DNA from: Ralstonia sp. TCR112
GTDB lineage: Bacteria; Pseudomonadota; Gammaproteobacteria; Burkholderiales; Burkholderiaceae
Assembly: GCF_007997035.1 (NCBI RefSeq)
Contig: NZ_VOSS01000021.1
Span: forward strand, 1 to 34,920
Direction of reading: 5' to 3'
Length of the DNA stretch: 34,920 bases
Each line of letters starts with the position of its first letter. Within the stretch, counting starts at the first letter, position 1. Shown here piece after piece: positions 1 to 8,599 of the stretch. A program made the position numbers and the translations under genes. Below the pieces are notes generated by a model that was not told the origin of the DNA, ran no database searches, and saw only the letters and a program-made list of their open reading frames with translations.

Positions 1-100
1 TTTCCTCCTGCAACAGAAATTCAAGGCGCCATCTAGGGCAGGGGTACGGCCCACACCGTCTGGCGGCCTGCGTTGTCGCCGTCGGTTGTGCTGACTTTGC

Positions 101-3100
101 TCAATCCAGCTTCTGTTCTGGCGCCGTGGCCTGGGGCATCTTGCAGTTGAAGGCCGGCGCTTCGTCTTGCAGGTCCAGGTGGTTCATCAGCGTGGGGGCC
201 AGGACCTTGAGCACTTGAACGGTCAGTGCGCTGGTGAATTTGTACTTGGCGGCATCAGCGCCGGCCACGTAGGCGACGACGGTGCCGAAGTAGCGGTCTC
301 CGAGGTAGAAGACGAAGGCGCCGGAGCGGCTGACGACCCGTTCGGAGATGAGGCCGCCGCCGCGGCTGAAGGTTTTGAAGCGGTTGTCGCCGGTGCCGGT
401 TTTGCCGCCGATGGCGATGGGTTTGCCGTCCTTGTCGATGAACGTGCCGGAGATGCGCTTGGCGGTGCCGCCTTCGACGACGCCGGCCAGCGCGGATTTG
501 ACCAGGGGCGGAATCTCGGGCGGCAGCACGCGCTCTCCGGCGTTGGGGTCGCGGCACAGCATGACTTCGTAAGGCGTGTTGGCGGCAAAGCGAAGGCGGT
601 CGATGCGTACGCTGGGCAGGCGGATGCCGTCGTTTTCGATGATGCCCATCAGCTCCGCCAGCGATGCTGGCCGGTCCGCCGACGCGCCGATGGCGGTTCC
701 GTATGACGGCACCAGCGATTCGAACGGATACCCCAGCCGCTTCCACATGGCGTGAATCTGCTGGAACGCTTCGATCTCCAGCATCTGCTTGATGCGCTTG
801 TCTTGCGCGGCCTTGCGGTGCGATTGCAGCAGCCATTTGTAGACGGACAAGCGCTCATCGGCGCTGGCCTCGTTCACCTGCGCGAGCGTGGCTTGCGGAT
901 GGGTGCGCAGATACGCCACCAGCCACAGCTCCAGCGGATGCAGCTTGGCGATGTAGCCGCGGTCGGCGAGGTCGAAGCGCTGGACGGAATACTTCTCATA
1001 CAGGTTGGTGAGTTCCGCCTCATCCAGCTTTGCGCCGGGCAGGTAGCTGCGGATGAATGCGGCGAGTTTGCCGGGGCCGGCCTCGGGGTCGATGCTGCGA
1101 TAGATGGTGGCCAGCCGCACCGGCGTCGCGCGCGTGCTTTGCACCAGGATGGCTTCGCGCTCCTGGTCGGTCTTGCCTTTGTATTTGGCGTAGAAACGGC
1201 CCATGAAGAGCTTGCCCTCGCGGTCGGCAAAGCGTCGCAGGTAAATCTGTCGCTGCGGAGACTCCGGATTGGTCAACGCCTCGGCGCCGGCATTGGGCAA
1301 CTGGTGCTGAAAGTAGCGCGAGATGTCGCGCATGATCCGGACGAAGACGAGGTTGACGGAGTGCTTGAGCCCCTCGCGCACCGTGAAGTTTTGGGTGCCT
1401 TCCCATTTCTCGAAGTTTTCGAAACTCTGCATGCCGCCGCCGGTGGCAAACCACTCGCCGGCGTTGCCGGAGTATTTGCGCTCCATCGATGCATCGAGCA
1501 TCGCCGCGAGCGAGCGGTCTTGCATGTGGGCGAGGTAATCGACGGCCCAGCGCTCGATCGGGTTCTGCACGGGAATATTGACCTTGCGCAGCGCCGCGGC
1601 GGGCTGGTCGGCGTAGCGCTTGTGCAGCTCGGCCACGATCTGCAGATACGTCACCAGCGTGCGCAGCTTGGCCGTGGAGCCCAGATCGAGCTTGACGCCT
1701 TCGTTGATGTCGAACGGCTTGTCGAACGTATCGGCTTGCACCAGCACGCGGTTGCCGCCCGGCGCGCGTTCGTAGAGCGTGAAGCTGTAGGTCACGCCGC
1801 GCGGATCGCCGCGCTCCAGCATCATGTCGCCGACGAGGCCGGCGGCCTTGGCGTTGGCCGGGTCGCGCAGCTTGCGCAGTTCGGCAGAGATATCGCGCTG
1901 CAACGGCGCATCGAGCGTGCTGCTGGCAGTCAGGTCGAGCCGGTCGAGCGCATACATGCGCGAGATGCCGAGCATGCCCGCCAGATTCACGCGTACGGCG
2001 TTCGTGCCTTTGTGCTCCAGCGGCGGAGGCGGCACGCGGGTGTTCAGCGCCTGCTGCTTGAGCGATTGCGCAATGGCCGCATCGCGCAGCGCCGGCGGAA
2101 TCACGCCGGAGGCCGCCAGCACGCGCAGGTAGGCGTTGGTCAACGTTTCCAGCTCATCGAGATTCTCCAGGTAGTACGAAGGCCGCCGCTGCGAGACGAG
2201 CAGGCTCAACGCCTCCTTGTAGGCCAGCGCACGGTCTGGGAGGGGCGCCGTCGATTGGGCCGCGAGCAGCGCATTCACCTGGGCGAAGTCGCGCCCGTAC
2301 CAGACCCACAGCGCATCTCCAATCCCCTGGATCTCGCCAAAGCCGGCGCGCGCGCCCAGCGGCACGGTGTTCAGGTAATCGACGGCGAGCTGGTGGCGGG
2401 CGGCGGTGGTGTCTTCGCCGTTCAGGTAAGCACGGGCGGAGGCGGAGAACATCTGACGCAGCTTCTCGCTGGGCGAATCGGTGCGGCCTTCGGGCGAGTG
2501 GCGATACTTTTCGATCTGCGTGGCGAGCGTGCTGCCGCCGGGCGATTCATGCGCCGGGTTGACGGCATGCAGGGCGCGGTCCCACACCGCACGCGCGAGG
2601 CGCGACCACTCCACGGCCGGGTTGCGCTTCGGGTATTCGGTCTGCAGCAGCGTGCGGTTTTCAATCGCAAGCAGTGAGTTGACCAGCAGCGGCGGCACCG
2701 ACGCGAAATTGTCATACACGCGTTCGGGATGCCGCACGCGGTAGATCGGGCGGCCGTCGTCGTCGAGCAGCTCCAGGCCGGCCTGGTCCTTCTCGCGATA
2801 GGGCGGGTTCATGCCGCTGTCCATTCGCGCGACCATCTCTTTGGAGGGCACGGCCTGCTGCGCGACGATGTAGCCGCGCGAGCGCAGGCGGTCCAGAAAC
2901 GTGGGGAGGTCGTGATAGCCGAGCCGCTCGTCGTAAGGGCCGGAGTTCGGATAGCGGGCCGACGTGTTCGGCCCCGGCTTGACGGGAAAGGTTTGCGATT
3001 TCGCCAGATTCGCGAAATAGCGGGCCTGCCAGGCGGAGGTGCGGAATTCGTGAGCGACAAGCAAGGCGCCCACCGCAAGCACCAGCGCCACGACGAGGGC

Positions 3101-3136
3101 CAATTTGATGAAGATGGGGCGGCGTATTCTTTTCAC
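101..3136 (-). CDS. atypical class A penicillin-binding protein (GT51 transglycosylase + transpeptidase)
   Basis: Predicted inner-membrane peptidoglycan synthase of about 1011 residues, longer than the usual 750-850. One N-terminal membrane segment (about residues 7-30) follows a basic stretch. A GT51-like region (about 145-295) contains GGSTLATQ and a YLN-VPLG segment. The transpeptidase domain shows all three penicillin-binding motifs: STAK (S487, K490), SVN (593-595) and KTG (912-914). A long insert of roughly 315 residues separates SVN from KTG. The transglycosylase motifs are degenerate: the first catalytic Glu is kept (IEN, E158), but the position of the second, in the ILExYLN motif, reads Val-Asp. 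Start: the longest frame opens at a TTG (3151) without a ribosome site; I prefer the GTG at 3136, which has GGAG 9 bases upstream. The next Met lies past the membrane segment. The gene follows catR on the same strand after about 100 bases. The fold is clear; transglycosylase activity is uncertain. Confidence 0.85.
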   Translation of the reverse strand: MKRIRRPIFIKLALVVALVLAVGALLVAHEFRTSAWQARYFANLAKSQTFPVKPGPNTSARYPNSGPYDERLGYHDLPTFLDRLRSRGYIVAQQAVPSKEMVARMDSGMNPPYREKDQAGLELLDDDGRPIYRVRHPERVYDNFASVPPLLVNSLLAIENRTLLQTEYPKRNPAVEWSRLARAVWDRALHAVNPAHESPGGSTLATQIEKYRHSPEGRTDSPSEKLRQMFSASARAYLNGEDTTAARHQLAVDYLNTVPLGARAGFGEIQGIGDALWVWYGRDFAQVNALLAAQSTAPLPDRALAYKEALSLLVSQRRPSYYLENLDELETLTNAYLRVLAASGVIPPALRDAAIAQSLKQQALNTRVPPPPLEHKGTNAVRVNLAGMLGISRMYALDRLDLTASSTLDAPLQRDISAELRKLRDPANAKAAGLVGDMMLERGDPRGVTYSFTLYERAPGGNRVLVQADTFDKPFDINEGVKLDLGSTAKLRTLVTYLQIVAELHKRYADQPAAALRKVNIPVQNPIERWAVDYLAHMQDRSLAAMLDASMERKYSGNAGEWFATGGGMQSFENFEKWEGTQNFTVREGLKHSVNLVFVRIMRDISRYFQHQLPNAGAEALTNPESPQRQIYLRRFADREGKLFMGRFYAKYKGKTDQEREAILVQSTRATPVRLATIYRSIDPEAGPGKLAAFIRSYLPGAKLDEAELTNLYEKYSVQRFDLADRGYIAKLHPLELWLVAYLRTHPQATLAQVNEASADERLSVYKWLLQSHRKAAQDKRIKQMLEIEAFQQIHAMWKRLGYPFESLVPSYGTAIGASADRPASLAELMGIIENDGIRLPSVRIDRLRFAANTPYEVMLCRDPNAGERVLPPEIPPLVKSALAGVVEGGTAKRISGTFIDKDGKPIAIGGKTGTGDNRFKTFSRGGGLISERVVSRSGAFVFYLGDRYFGTVVAYVAGADAAKYKFTSALTVQVLKVLAPTLMNHLDLQDEAPAFNCKMPQATAPEQKLD

Positions 3137-3205
3137 TCGCTTGCGCTCCAATCGCAGGCGAACGTGCGCCTTGCTTCAATCTAGCCCATGCGGCTGTCGT
3201 GTCCA

Positions 3206-3228
3206 GCGGCTTGTAACTTTGGAGCCGC
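3206..3228 (-). terminator. possible weak terminator hairpin after catR
   Basis: GCGGCT and AGCCGC form 6-bp perfect arms around an 11-base loop, about 11 bases beyond the catR stop codon and before the penicillin-binding protein gene. There is no T-run after it on the minus strand, so intrinsic termination would be weak at best. It could equally be a chance inverted repeat. Confidence 0.3.
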
Positions 3229-3239
3229 CATTGCAAGCC

Positions 3240-4151
3240 TTACGAGGGTGCGTAATACGGAATCTTCTGCTCGTCGTACAACCGATACGTCAGCGCCAGC
3301 ATGGCGCGGATGTCTTCAGACTCGTCGAGCAGGCGCGTGCTGAAGATAATGGGCGAGACCAATTGCGGATCGTCGAGTTCCATGTAGCAGACATCTTCGC
3401 GCCGCAGGCCCGCCACACTGCGCGGCACCACCGATACGCCTTCGCCCGCAGCCACCAGCCCCAAGGCGATTTGCAATTCCCGTGCCTCGTAAATCTTGCT
3501 GGGTTCCAGCGCGCGATCGTGGAAGAGGGCGAGCACCTGGTCCGCATAACTCGGGCGCGGTGTGCGCGGGTAAATGATCAGCGTGTCGCCGACAAGGTCA
3601 CGCAGCGAGGCGGTTGTCCTGCCGTCCAGCAGCGCATGGCCTGAGGGCAGCGCGACGATCAGTCGTTCATCGCGCAGGAGGATGCGCCGCACGTTCGGGT
3701 CTTCGTAACGGATGCGGCCGAAACCGACGTCGATGCGGCCGTCCTTGAGCGCCTGGATCTGATCCATCGTCGTCATTTCGTGCATGGTCAGATCGACCAT
3801 CGGGTACTCCGCCCGAAAGCGCCGGATGACTTTCGGCAGCATTCCGTACAGCGTGGAAGCCACGAAGCCGACCGACATGCGTCGCTCGATCTGGCCGACG
3901 CGTTGCGTCATCGACGCAAGTTCTGCCGTCTGCGCCAGCAATTGCCGCGCATGCGCGTGGAAAAAGCGGCCCGCTTCGGTCAGCCTGAGCGGGCGGCTGC
4001 CGCGCTCGAACAGCAGCACGCCGACTTCCTCTTCCAACTGCTGAATCTGCCGCGAGAGCGGCGGCTGCGCGATGTGCAGCCGTTCAGCGGCGCGCGTGAA
4101 GTTCAGCTCTTCAGCAACGGCAACGAAATAGCGCAGGTGACGCAGCTCCAT
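3240..4151 (-). CDS. catR: LysR-type regulator of catechol/benzoate genes (CatR/BenM-like)
   Basis: LysR-family activator of 303 residues, the usual length. The N-terminal winged helix-turn-helix (about 1-65) begins MELRHLRYFVAVAEELNFTR and continues with AAERLHIAQPPLSRQI, both typical of the CatR/BenM/CatM/ClcR branch. The rest is the effector-binding domain, which in this branch senses cis,cis-muconate or benzoate. It is divergent from catB with 111 bases between. A perfect ATAC-N7-GTAT site lies 5-19 bases before its start codon and contains its own ribosome site (GAAAGG), so it probably represses itself while activating catB. It is the only regulator beside seven pathway genes, so it probably controls both the cat and ben parts. 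The family call is sure; the choice between catR and benM is inferred from position next to catB. Confidence 0.88.
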   Translation of the reverse strand: MELRHLRYFVAVAEELNFTRAAERLHIAQPPLSRQIQQLEEEVGVLLFERGSRPLRLTEAGRFFHAHARQLLAQTAELASMTQRVGQIERRMSVGFVASTLYGMLPKVIRRFRAEYPMVDLTMHEMTTMDQIQALKDGRIDVGFGRIRYEDPNVRRILLRDERLIVALPSGHALLDGRTTASLRDLVGDTLIIYPRTPRPSYADQVLALFHDRALEPSKIYEARELQIALGLVAAGEGVSVVPRSVAGLRREDVCYMELDDPQLVSPIIFSTRLLDESEDIRAMLALTYRLYDEQKIPYYAPS

Positions 4152-4155
4152 TTTT

Positions 4156-4170
4156 ATACCTTTCAGGTAT
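4156..4170. promoter_or_regulatory. CatR/BenM-type operator, site 1 (perfect)
   Basis: ATACCTTTCAGGTAT is an exact ATAC-N7-GTAT match, the recognition sequence known for CatM/BenM, with the palindrome extended to ATACC/GGTAT. It lies in the divergent catR-catB gap and overlaps the catR ribosome-binding site. Its centre (4163) is about 65 bases before the start site predicted for the catB promoter, the usual place for the LysR recognition site. Confidence 0.75.
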
Positions 4171-4177
4171 GAAACTG

Positions 4178-4192
4178 ATACTAAATCGGTGT
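4178..4192. promoter_or_regulatory. CatR/BenM-type operator, site 2 (one mismatch)
   Basis: ATAC-N7-GTGT differs from the consensus at one base and is centred 22 bp (two helical turns) from site 1, on the same face of the DNA. It abuts the candidate catB -35 element, as expected for the activation-binding site of a LysR regulator. A one-mismatch ATAC-N7-GTGT second site is, as I recall, also the arrangement at the Acinetobacter benA promoter. Confidence 0.6.
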
Positions 4193-4221
4193 TGGACGCA
4201 GTAAATCGCGCTGCGTAATCT
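4192..4221 (+). promoter_or_regulatory. candidate catB promoter
   Basis: TTGGAC (4192-4197), an 18-base spacer and TAATCT (4216-4221) are a weak -35/-10 pair, as expected of an activator-dependent promoter. Its main support is spacing: it would place the two CatR sites near -65 and -43. The -10 element matches consensus at only three of six positions. Confidence 0.35.
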
Positions 4222-4262
4222 GGTTTCCACGTTGATAGCTGTTCTTCTGATACCTGGAAAAC

Positions 4263-5372
4263 ATGATTCGCTCGATCGAGGCCATTCTAGTGGATGTGCC
4301 CACCATCCGTCCGCACAAGCTGTCCGTCGCCACCATGCATACGCAGACGCTCGTCCTCGTGCATGTGCGCTGCGAAGACGGCATCGAAGGCTGGGGCGAG
4401 GCCACCACCATCGGTGGCCTCAACTACGGCGAAGAGAGCCCCGAAAGCATCAAGGTCAACATCGACACGCACATTGCGCCGCTGCTGATCGGCATGGAGG
4501 CGCGCAATGTGGCGGCTGCCATGGCACGCGTGCGCAAGACCATCCAGGGCAACCGCTTTGCCAAGTGCGCGCTGGAAACGGCGCTGCTCGATGCGCAGGC
4601 CCGCCGGCTCGGCGTGCCGCTGTCGGAGTTGCTGGGCGGCCGCCTGCGCGATGCGCTGTCGGTGGCCTGGACGCTCGCCAGCGGCGACACCCGCAAGGAC
4701 ATTGCCGAGGCAGAAGCGATGCTCGCCGAGCGCCGCCACCGCATCTTCAAGCTGAAGATCGGCCTGCGCCCGGTGGCCGACGATGTAGCGCACGTATTGG
4801 CCATCAAGCGCGCACTGGGCGACGCTGTGAGCGTGCGTGTCGACGTCAACCAGGCCTGGAGCGAGCTGGACGCCGCCAACGGCATCGCCGCGTTGCAAGC
4901 CGGCGGCGTCGACCTGATCGAACAACCGGTGCGCGCAGAAAACCGCGCCGCGCTGGAGCGCCTGGCCCGCCAGTTTGCGGTGCCGATGATGGCCGACGAA
5001 GCCCTGCACGGTCCGCTCGATGCATTTGAGCTGGCGTGCTCTGCCAGTGCCGATGTCTTCGCCGTGAAGATCGCGCAATCCGGCGGCCTTGTGCCGGCGA
5101 TGCAGGTGGCAGCCATCGCGCAGCTGGCTGGCATCGGCCTGTACGGCGGAACGATGCTCGAAGGCGCGGTCGGCACGGCCGCATCGGCCCATGTGTTTTC
5201 CACCTTTGGCGAGCTGCAGTTCGGCACCGAGCTGTTCGGCCCCTTGTTGCTCACGCAAGAACTGCTGACCGAACCGCTGCAGTACCGCGACTTCATGTTG
5301 CAGGTGCCGACCGGCCCGGGCCTGGGCATCGACATCGATCGCGACAAGCTGGCGCGCCTGCGCCGCCAATGA
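4263..5372 (+). CDS. catB: muconate cycloisomerase
   Basis: Cytoplasmic enolase-superfamily enzyme (369 residues) that lactonises cis,cis-muconate to muconolactone in the ortho-cleavage (beta-ketoadipate) pathway, using Mn or Mg. N-terminal capping domain about 1-130, barrel about 135-369. Catalytic residues are present: the KLK pair K163/K165, metal ligands D194, E220 and D245, and the opposing base K269. Each is offset by exactly four from the Pseudomonas putida enzyme (K167/K169, D198, E224, D249, K273), which supports both identity and start. The ribosome site is weak (TGGAAA). It is first in the catBCA-benABCD series and is presumably activated by CatR from the divergent gap. A chloromuconate cycloisomerase is possible by family, but the ben and catA neighbours favour catB. 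Confidence 0.93.
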   Translation: MIRSIEAILVDVPTIRPHKLSVATMHTQTLVLVHVRCEDGIEGWGEATTIGGLNYGEESPESIKVNIDTHIAPLLIGMEARNVAAAMARVRKTIQGNRFAKCALETALLDAQARRLGVPLSELLGGRLRDALSVAWTLASGDTRKDIAEAEAMLAERRHRIFKLKIGLRPVADDVAHVLAIKRALGDAVSVRVDVNQAWSELDAANGIAALQAGGVDLIEQPVRAENRAALERLARQFAVPMMADEALHGPLDAFELACSASADVFAVKIAQSGGLVPAMQVAAIAQLAGIGLYGGTMLEGAVGTAASAHVFSTFGELQFGTELFGPLLLTQELLTEPLQYRDFMLQVPTGPGLGIDIDRDKLARLRRQ

Positions 5373-5410
5373 GAACAACCAGACCAAGACACCCCACCAA
5401 GGAGACCACG

Positions 5411-5701
5411 ATGCTGTTCCACGTCCGCATGGATGTTCGTCTGCCGGCCGACATGCCCGCCGATGTCGCCAACGAGATCAAGGCGCGCGAGAAGGCCTAT
5501 TCGCAGGATCTGCAGCGCAGCGGCAAGTGGCGCCACATCTGGCGCCTGGTGGGCGAGTACGCGAACGTCAGCATCTTCGACGTGCAGAGCAATGCAGAAC
5601 TGCACGACATCCTGACGGCGCTGCCGCTGTTTCCGTACATGCAGATCGCCGTGACGCCGCTGTGCCGTCACCCGTCGTCAGTTCATAGCGACGATGCTTG
5701 A
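5411..5701 (+). CDS. catC: muconolactone delta-isomerase
   Basis: Small cytoplasmic enzyme (96 residues, normal for the family) that isomerises muconolactone to beta-ketoadipate enol-lactone. The start MLFHVRMDVRLPADMP is typical of CatC, as is the later GKWRHIWRLVGEYAN segment. Start chosen at the ATG preceded by AAGGAG (5399-5404); the frame is open further upstream but overlaps catB. The gap to catB is 38 bases and catA follows after 43. The enol-lactone hydrolase (catD/pcaD) needed for the next step is not in the window. Confidence 0.93.
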   Translation: MLFHVRMDVRLPADMPADVANEIKAREKAYSQDLQRSGKWRHIWRLVGEYANVSIFDVQSNAELHDILTALPLFPYMQIAVTPLCRHPSSVHSDDA

Positions 5702-5744
5702 GACATTCCACATTCCCCCAGAAAACCACGAGGAGACACCCATC

Positions 5745-6680
5745 ATGAACGCACGCGTATTCCAAACAAAAGAAGTGCAGGACCTGCTGAAGGCCGCCAC
5801 CAACCTCGACGGCAAGGACGGCAACGCCCGCCTGAAGCAGATCACCCACCGGCTGCTGGCCGACCTGTTCAAGGCCATCGACGACCTCGACATCACGCCG
5901 GACGAGGTCTGGGCCGGCATCAACTACCTGAACAAGCTCGGGCAGGACGGAGAAGCGGCATTGCTGGCGGCCGGCGTGGGCCTGGAGAAATACCTCGACA
6001 TCCGCATGGATGCTGCGGATGCGGCGCTGGGCATCAACGGCGGTACGCCGCGCACGATTGAAGGGCCGCTGTACGTTGCCGGCACAACGGTGCGCGATGG
6101 CGTGTCCAGGATCGACATCGATCCGGACCCGGCGGCAGGCCCGCTGGTCATTCATGGCACGGTGACGGGCCCGGACGGCAAGCCGGTGGCCGGCGCCGTG
6201 GTCGAGTGCTGGCATGCGAACTCGAACGGCTTCTACTCGCATTTCGATCCGACCGGTGCGCAGAGCCCGTTCAACCTGCGCGGCGCGGTCAGGACTGGCG
6301 CCGATGGTCAATATGAATTCCGCACGCTCATGCCGGTGGGCTACGGCTGCCCGCCGCACGGCGCCACGCAGCAACTGCTGAACGGCCTTGCGCGCCACGG
6401 CAACCGGCCGGCGCACGTGCACTTCTTCGTCACCAGCGACGGCCACCGCAAGTTGACGACGCAATTCAACATCGAAGGCGATCCGCTGATCTGGGACGAC
6501 TTCGCCTATGCCACCCGCGAAGAGCTGATTCCGCATGTGGTGGAAAAAACCGGCGGCACCGCGCTCGGCCTGAAAGCCGATGCGTACAAGGACATCGAAT
6601 TCAATTTCGTGCTCACGCCGCTGGTTCAGGGCAAGGACAACCAGCGCGTGAATCGTCTGCGCGCTTCGGCCGAGGCCTGA
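5745..6680 (+). CDS. catA: catechol 1,2-dioxygenase
   Basis: Intradiol ring-cleaving non-haem Fe(III) dioxygenase (311 residues) converting catechol to cis,cis-muconate, the probable CatR inducer. An N-terminal helical dimerisation/linker region (about 1-100) precedes the beta-sandwich catalytic domain. The four iron ligands are all seen: Y164 ([11 protein letters not shown]), Y200 (MPVGYG), H224 and H226 (RPAHVHFF). These match the numbering of the Acinetobacter enzyme exactly, which fixes the start at the ATG with GAGGAGA upstream (5730-5736) rather than at an in-frame codon at 5694. It lies between catC and benA, so catechol formed by the ben genes is consumed by the same series. Confidence 0.95.
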   Translation: MNARVFQTKEVQDLLKAATNLDGKDGNARLKQITHRLLADLFKAIDDLDITPDEVWAGINYLNKLGQDGEAALLAAGVGLEKYLDIRMDAADAALGINGGTPRTIEGPLYVAGTTVRDGVSRIDIDPDPAAGPLVIHGTVTGPDGKPVAGAVVECWHANSNGFYSHFDPTGAQSPFNLRGAVRTGADGQYEFRTLMPVGYGCPPHGATQQLLNGLARHGNRPAHVHFFVTSDGHRKLTTQFNIEGDPLIWDDFAYATREELIPHVVEKTGGTALGLKADAYKDIEFNFVLTPLVQGKDNQRVNRLRASAEA

Positions 6681-6708
6681 GGCCGGGTGCCTCAACGTGG
6701 AGACGACC

Positions 6709-8067
6709 ATGTCCGCCTTGATCGACAAAGCCAGCGAACTGGACCAGCTGCTGTCAACCGCCGTGGTGGATGACAAAGAGGCCGGAATTTACCGCTGCCG
6801 CCGCGACATCTTCACCCACCCCGATCTGTTCGCGCTGGAGATGAAGCACATCTTCGAGAACAACTGGGTGTATCTGGCGCACGAGAGCCAGATTCCAAAC
6901 AACAACGATTACTACACCACGTGGATTGGCCGCCAGCCGATCGTCATCACGCGCGACAAGACCGGCGAGCTGCATGCCGTCATCAATGCCTGCGCGCACA
7001 AGGGTGCGATGCTGTGCCGCCGCAAGCATGGCAACAAGGGCAGCTTCACGTGCCCGTTCCACGGCTGGACGTTCTCGAACACCGGCAAGCTGCTGAAGGT
7101 GAAGGACGAAAAGACCACTGAGTACCCGGTGCAATTCAACACGCACGGGTCGCACGATCTGAAGAAGGTTGCGCGGTTCGAGAGCTATCGCGGCTTCCTG
7201 TTCGGCAGCCTCAACGCCGATGTGCAGCCGCTCGAGGCATACCTGGGCGAAGCACGCGTGATCATCGACCAGATCGTCGACCAGGCGCCCGAAGGCCTGG
7301 AAGTGCTGCGCGGCAATTCTTCCTACGTCTATGACGGCAACTGGAAGATGCAGATGGAAAACGGCTGCGACGGCTACCACGTCAGCACCGTGCACTGGAA
7401 CTACGCCGCAACGATGGGGCGACGCAAGGAAGGCGGCACGCAGGCCGTGGATGCAAACAGCTGGAGCAAGTCGGTGGCGGGCGTCTATGGGTTCGAGCAC
7501 GGCCACATCCTGCTGTGGACGCAGACGATGAACCCGGAAGTGCGACCCGTCTATGCGCACCGTGACGAAATCAAGGCGCGCGTGGGTGAAACCCAGACCG
7601 ATTTCATCGTCAACCAGACCCGCAACCTGTGCCTGTATCCAAACGTCTTCCTGATGGATCAGTTCAGCACGCAGATTCGCGTGGTACGGCCCATCAGCGT
7701 CGACAAGACCGAGGTCTCGATCTTCTGTTTCGCGCCGAAGGGCGAAAGCGCAACGGACCGCGCAACGCGCATCCGCCAGTACGAGGACTTCTTCAACGTC
7801 ACGGGCATGGGCACCGCCGATGACCTGGAGGAATTCCGCGCCTGCCAGAACGGCTACGCCGGCACGACTGCGCTGTGGAACGACCTGTCGCGCGGGGCGC
7901 CGCTGTGGGTGCACGGCCCTGACGAGAACGCAACAAAGATGGGATTGAAGCCGCTCATCTCGGGCGAGCGCAGTGAAGACGAAGGCCTGTTCGTCTGCCA
8001 GCACGAATACTGGGTGCGCGTCATGCGCGAGGCGCTCAAGCAGGAATGCGAAGGAGTGCCGGCATGA
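6709..8067 (+). CDS. benA: benzoate 1,2-dioxygenase large (alpha) subunit
   Basis: Oxygenase alpha subunit (452 residues) of the Rieske dioxygenase that cis-dihydroxylates benzoate. Rieske 2Fe-2S ligands C95/H97 and C115/H118 (CAH...CPFH) are present. The mononuclear iron site shows D221, H224 and H229 in DGYHVSTVH, with an acidic third ligand expected near the ADDLEEF segment. Start at the ATG (6709) after GTGGAGA; an in-frame GTG 12 bases upstream is part of that ribosome site. Stop overlaps the benB start (ATGA). Substrate range (benzoate versus toluate, XylX-like) cannot be settled from sequence alone, but the companion genes favour benzoate. Confidence 0.93.
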   Translation: MSALIDKASELDQLLSTAVVDDKEAGIYRCRRDIFTHPDLFALEMKHIFENNWVYLAHESQIPNNNDYYTTWIGRQPIVITRDKTGELHAVINACAHKGAMLCRRKHGNKGSFTCPFHGWTFSNTGKLLKVKDEKTTEYPVQFNTHGSHDLKKVARFESYRGFLFGSLNADVQPLEAYLGEARVIIDQIVDQAPEGLEVLRGNSSYVYDGNWKMQMENGCDGYHVSTVHWNYAATMGRRKEGGTQAVDANSWSKSVAGVYGFEHGHILLWTQTMNPEVRPVYAHRDEIKARVGETQTDFIVNQTRNLCLYPNVFLMDQFSTQIRVVRPISVDKTEVSIFCFAPKGESATDRATRIRQYEDFFNVTGMGTADDLEEFRACQNGYAGTTALWNDLSRGAPLWVHGPDENATKMGLKPLISGERSEDEGLFVCQHEYWVRVMREALKQECEGVPA

Positions 8068-8552
8068 GCGCTGATTACCAAACGATCTGCGCCGCCCTGT
8101 ACCGCGAGGCGCGCTTGCTGGACGACCGGCAGTGGGACGCGTGGCTCGACTGCTACGCCGAAGACGTCACGTACTGGATGCCCGCCTGGGATGACGACGA
8201 CCAGTTGACCGACGATCCGCAGAGCCAGATCTCGCTGATGTACTACGCCAATCGCTGCGGGCTGGAGGATCGCGTCTTCCGCATCAAGACCGAGCGCAGC
8301 GGGGCTTCCACACCCGAGCCGCGAACGAGCCACACGGTCGCCAACGTGGAAGTCCTGGCCGAACGCGGCGATGAAGTCGACGTGCGTTACAACTTTCACA
8401 CGCTCAGCCACCGGTACAAAACCACCGACCACTTCTTCGGCACGATGTTCGTCACCCTGCGCCGCGCGGGCGACGGCTTCCTGATCGCATCCAAGAAAAT
8501 CGTCCTGAAGAACGACTACATCCGGCAGGTGCTCGACGTTTATCACGTCTGA
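8064..8552 (+). CDS. benB: benzoate 1,2-dioxygenase small (beta) subunit
   Basis: Beta subunit (162 residues) of the ring-hydroxylating dioxygenase, a cone-shaped SnoaL/NTF2-like fold that supports the alpha trimer and has no cofactor. Family features include [20 protein letters not shown] near the N-terminus and the [10 protein letters not shown] strand. Start ATG overlaps the benA stop by four bases and has AAGGAG at 8051-8056, so translation is coupled. An in-frame upstream codon lies inside benA and is not needed. benC follows after 47 bases. Confidence 0.93.
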   Translation: MSADYQTICAALYREARLLDDRQWDAWLDCYAEDVTYWMPAWDDDDQLTDDPQSQISLMYYANRCGLEDRVFRIKTERSGASTPEPRTSHTVANVEVLAERGDEVDVRYNFHTLSHRYKTTDHFFGTMFVTLRRAGDGFLIASKKIVLKNDYIRQVLDVYHV

Positions 8553-8599
8553 TGTGCACACCCGTATAGGACACGCAAAAGAGGCAGCGGAGGTATTCC

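Noticed and set aside
752-2677. 641-codon open frame on the plus strand inside the penicillin-binding protein gene
   Set aside because: It mirrors the real gene's codons in antisense, has no recognisable domain, and long antisense frames are expected in GC-rich DNA.
4250-4264. Third ATAC element just before catB as another CatR site
   Set aside because: The second half is ACAT-like rather than GTAT, and it lies over the ribosome site.
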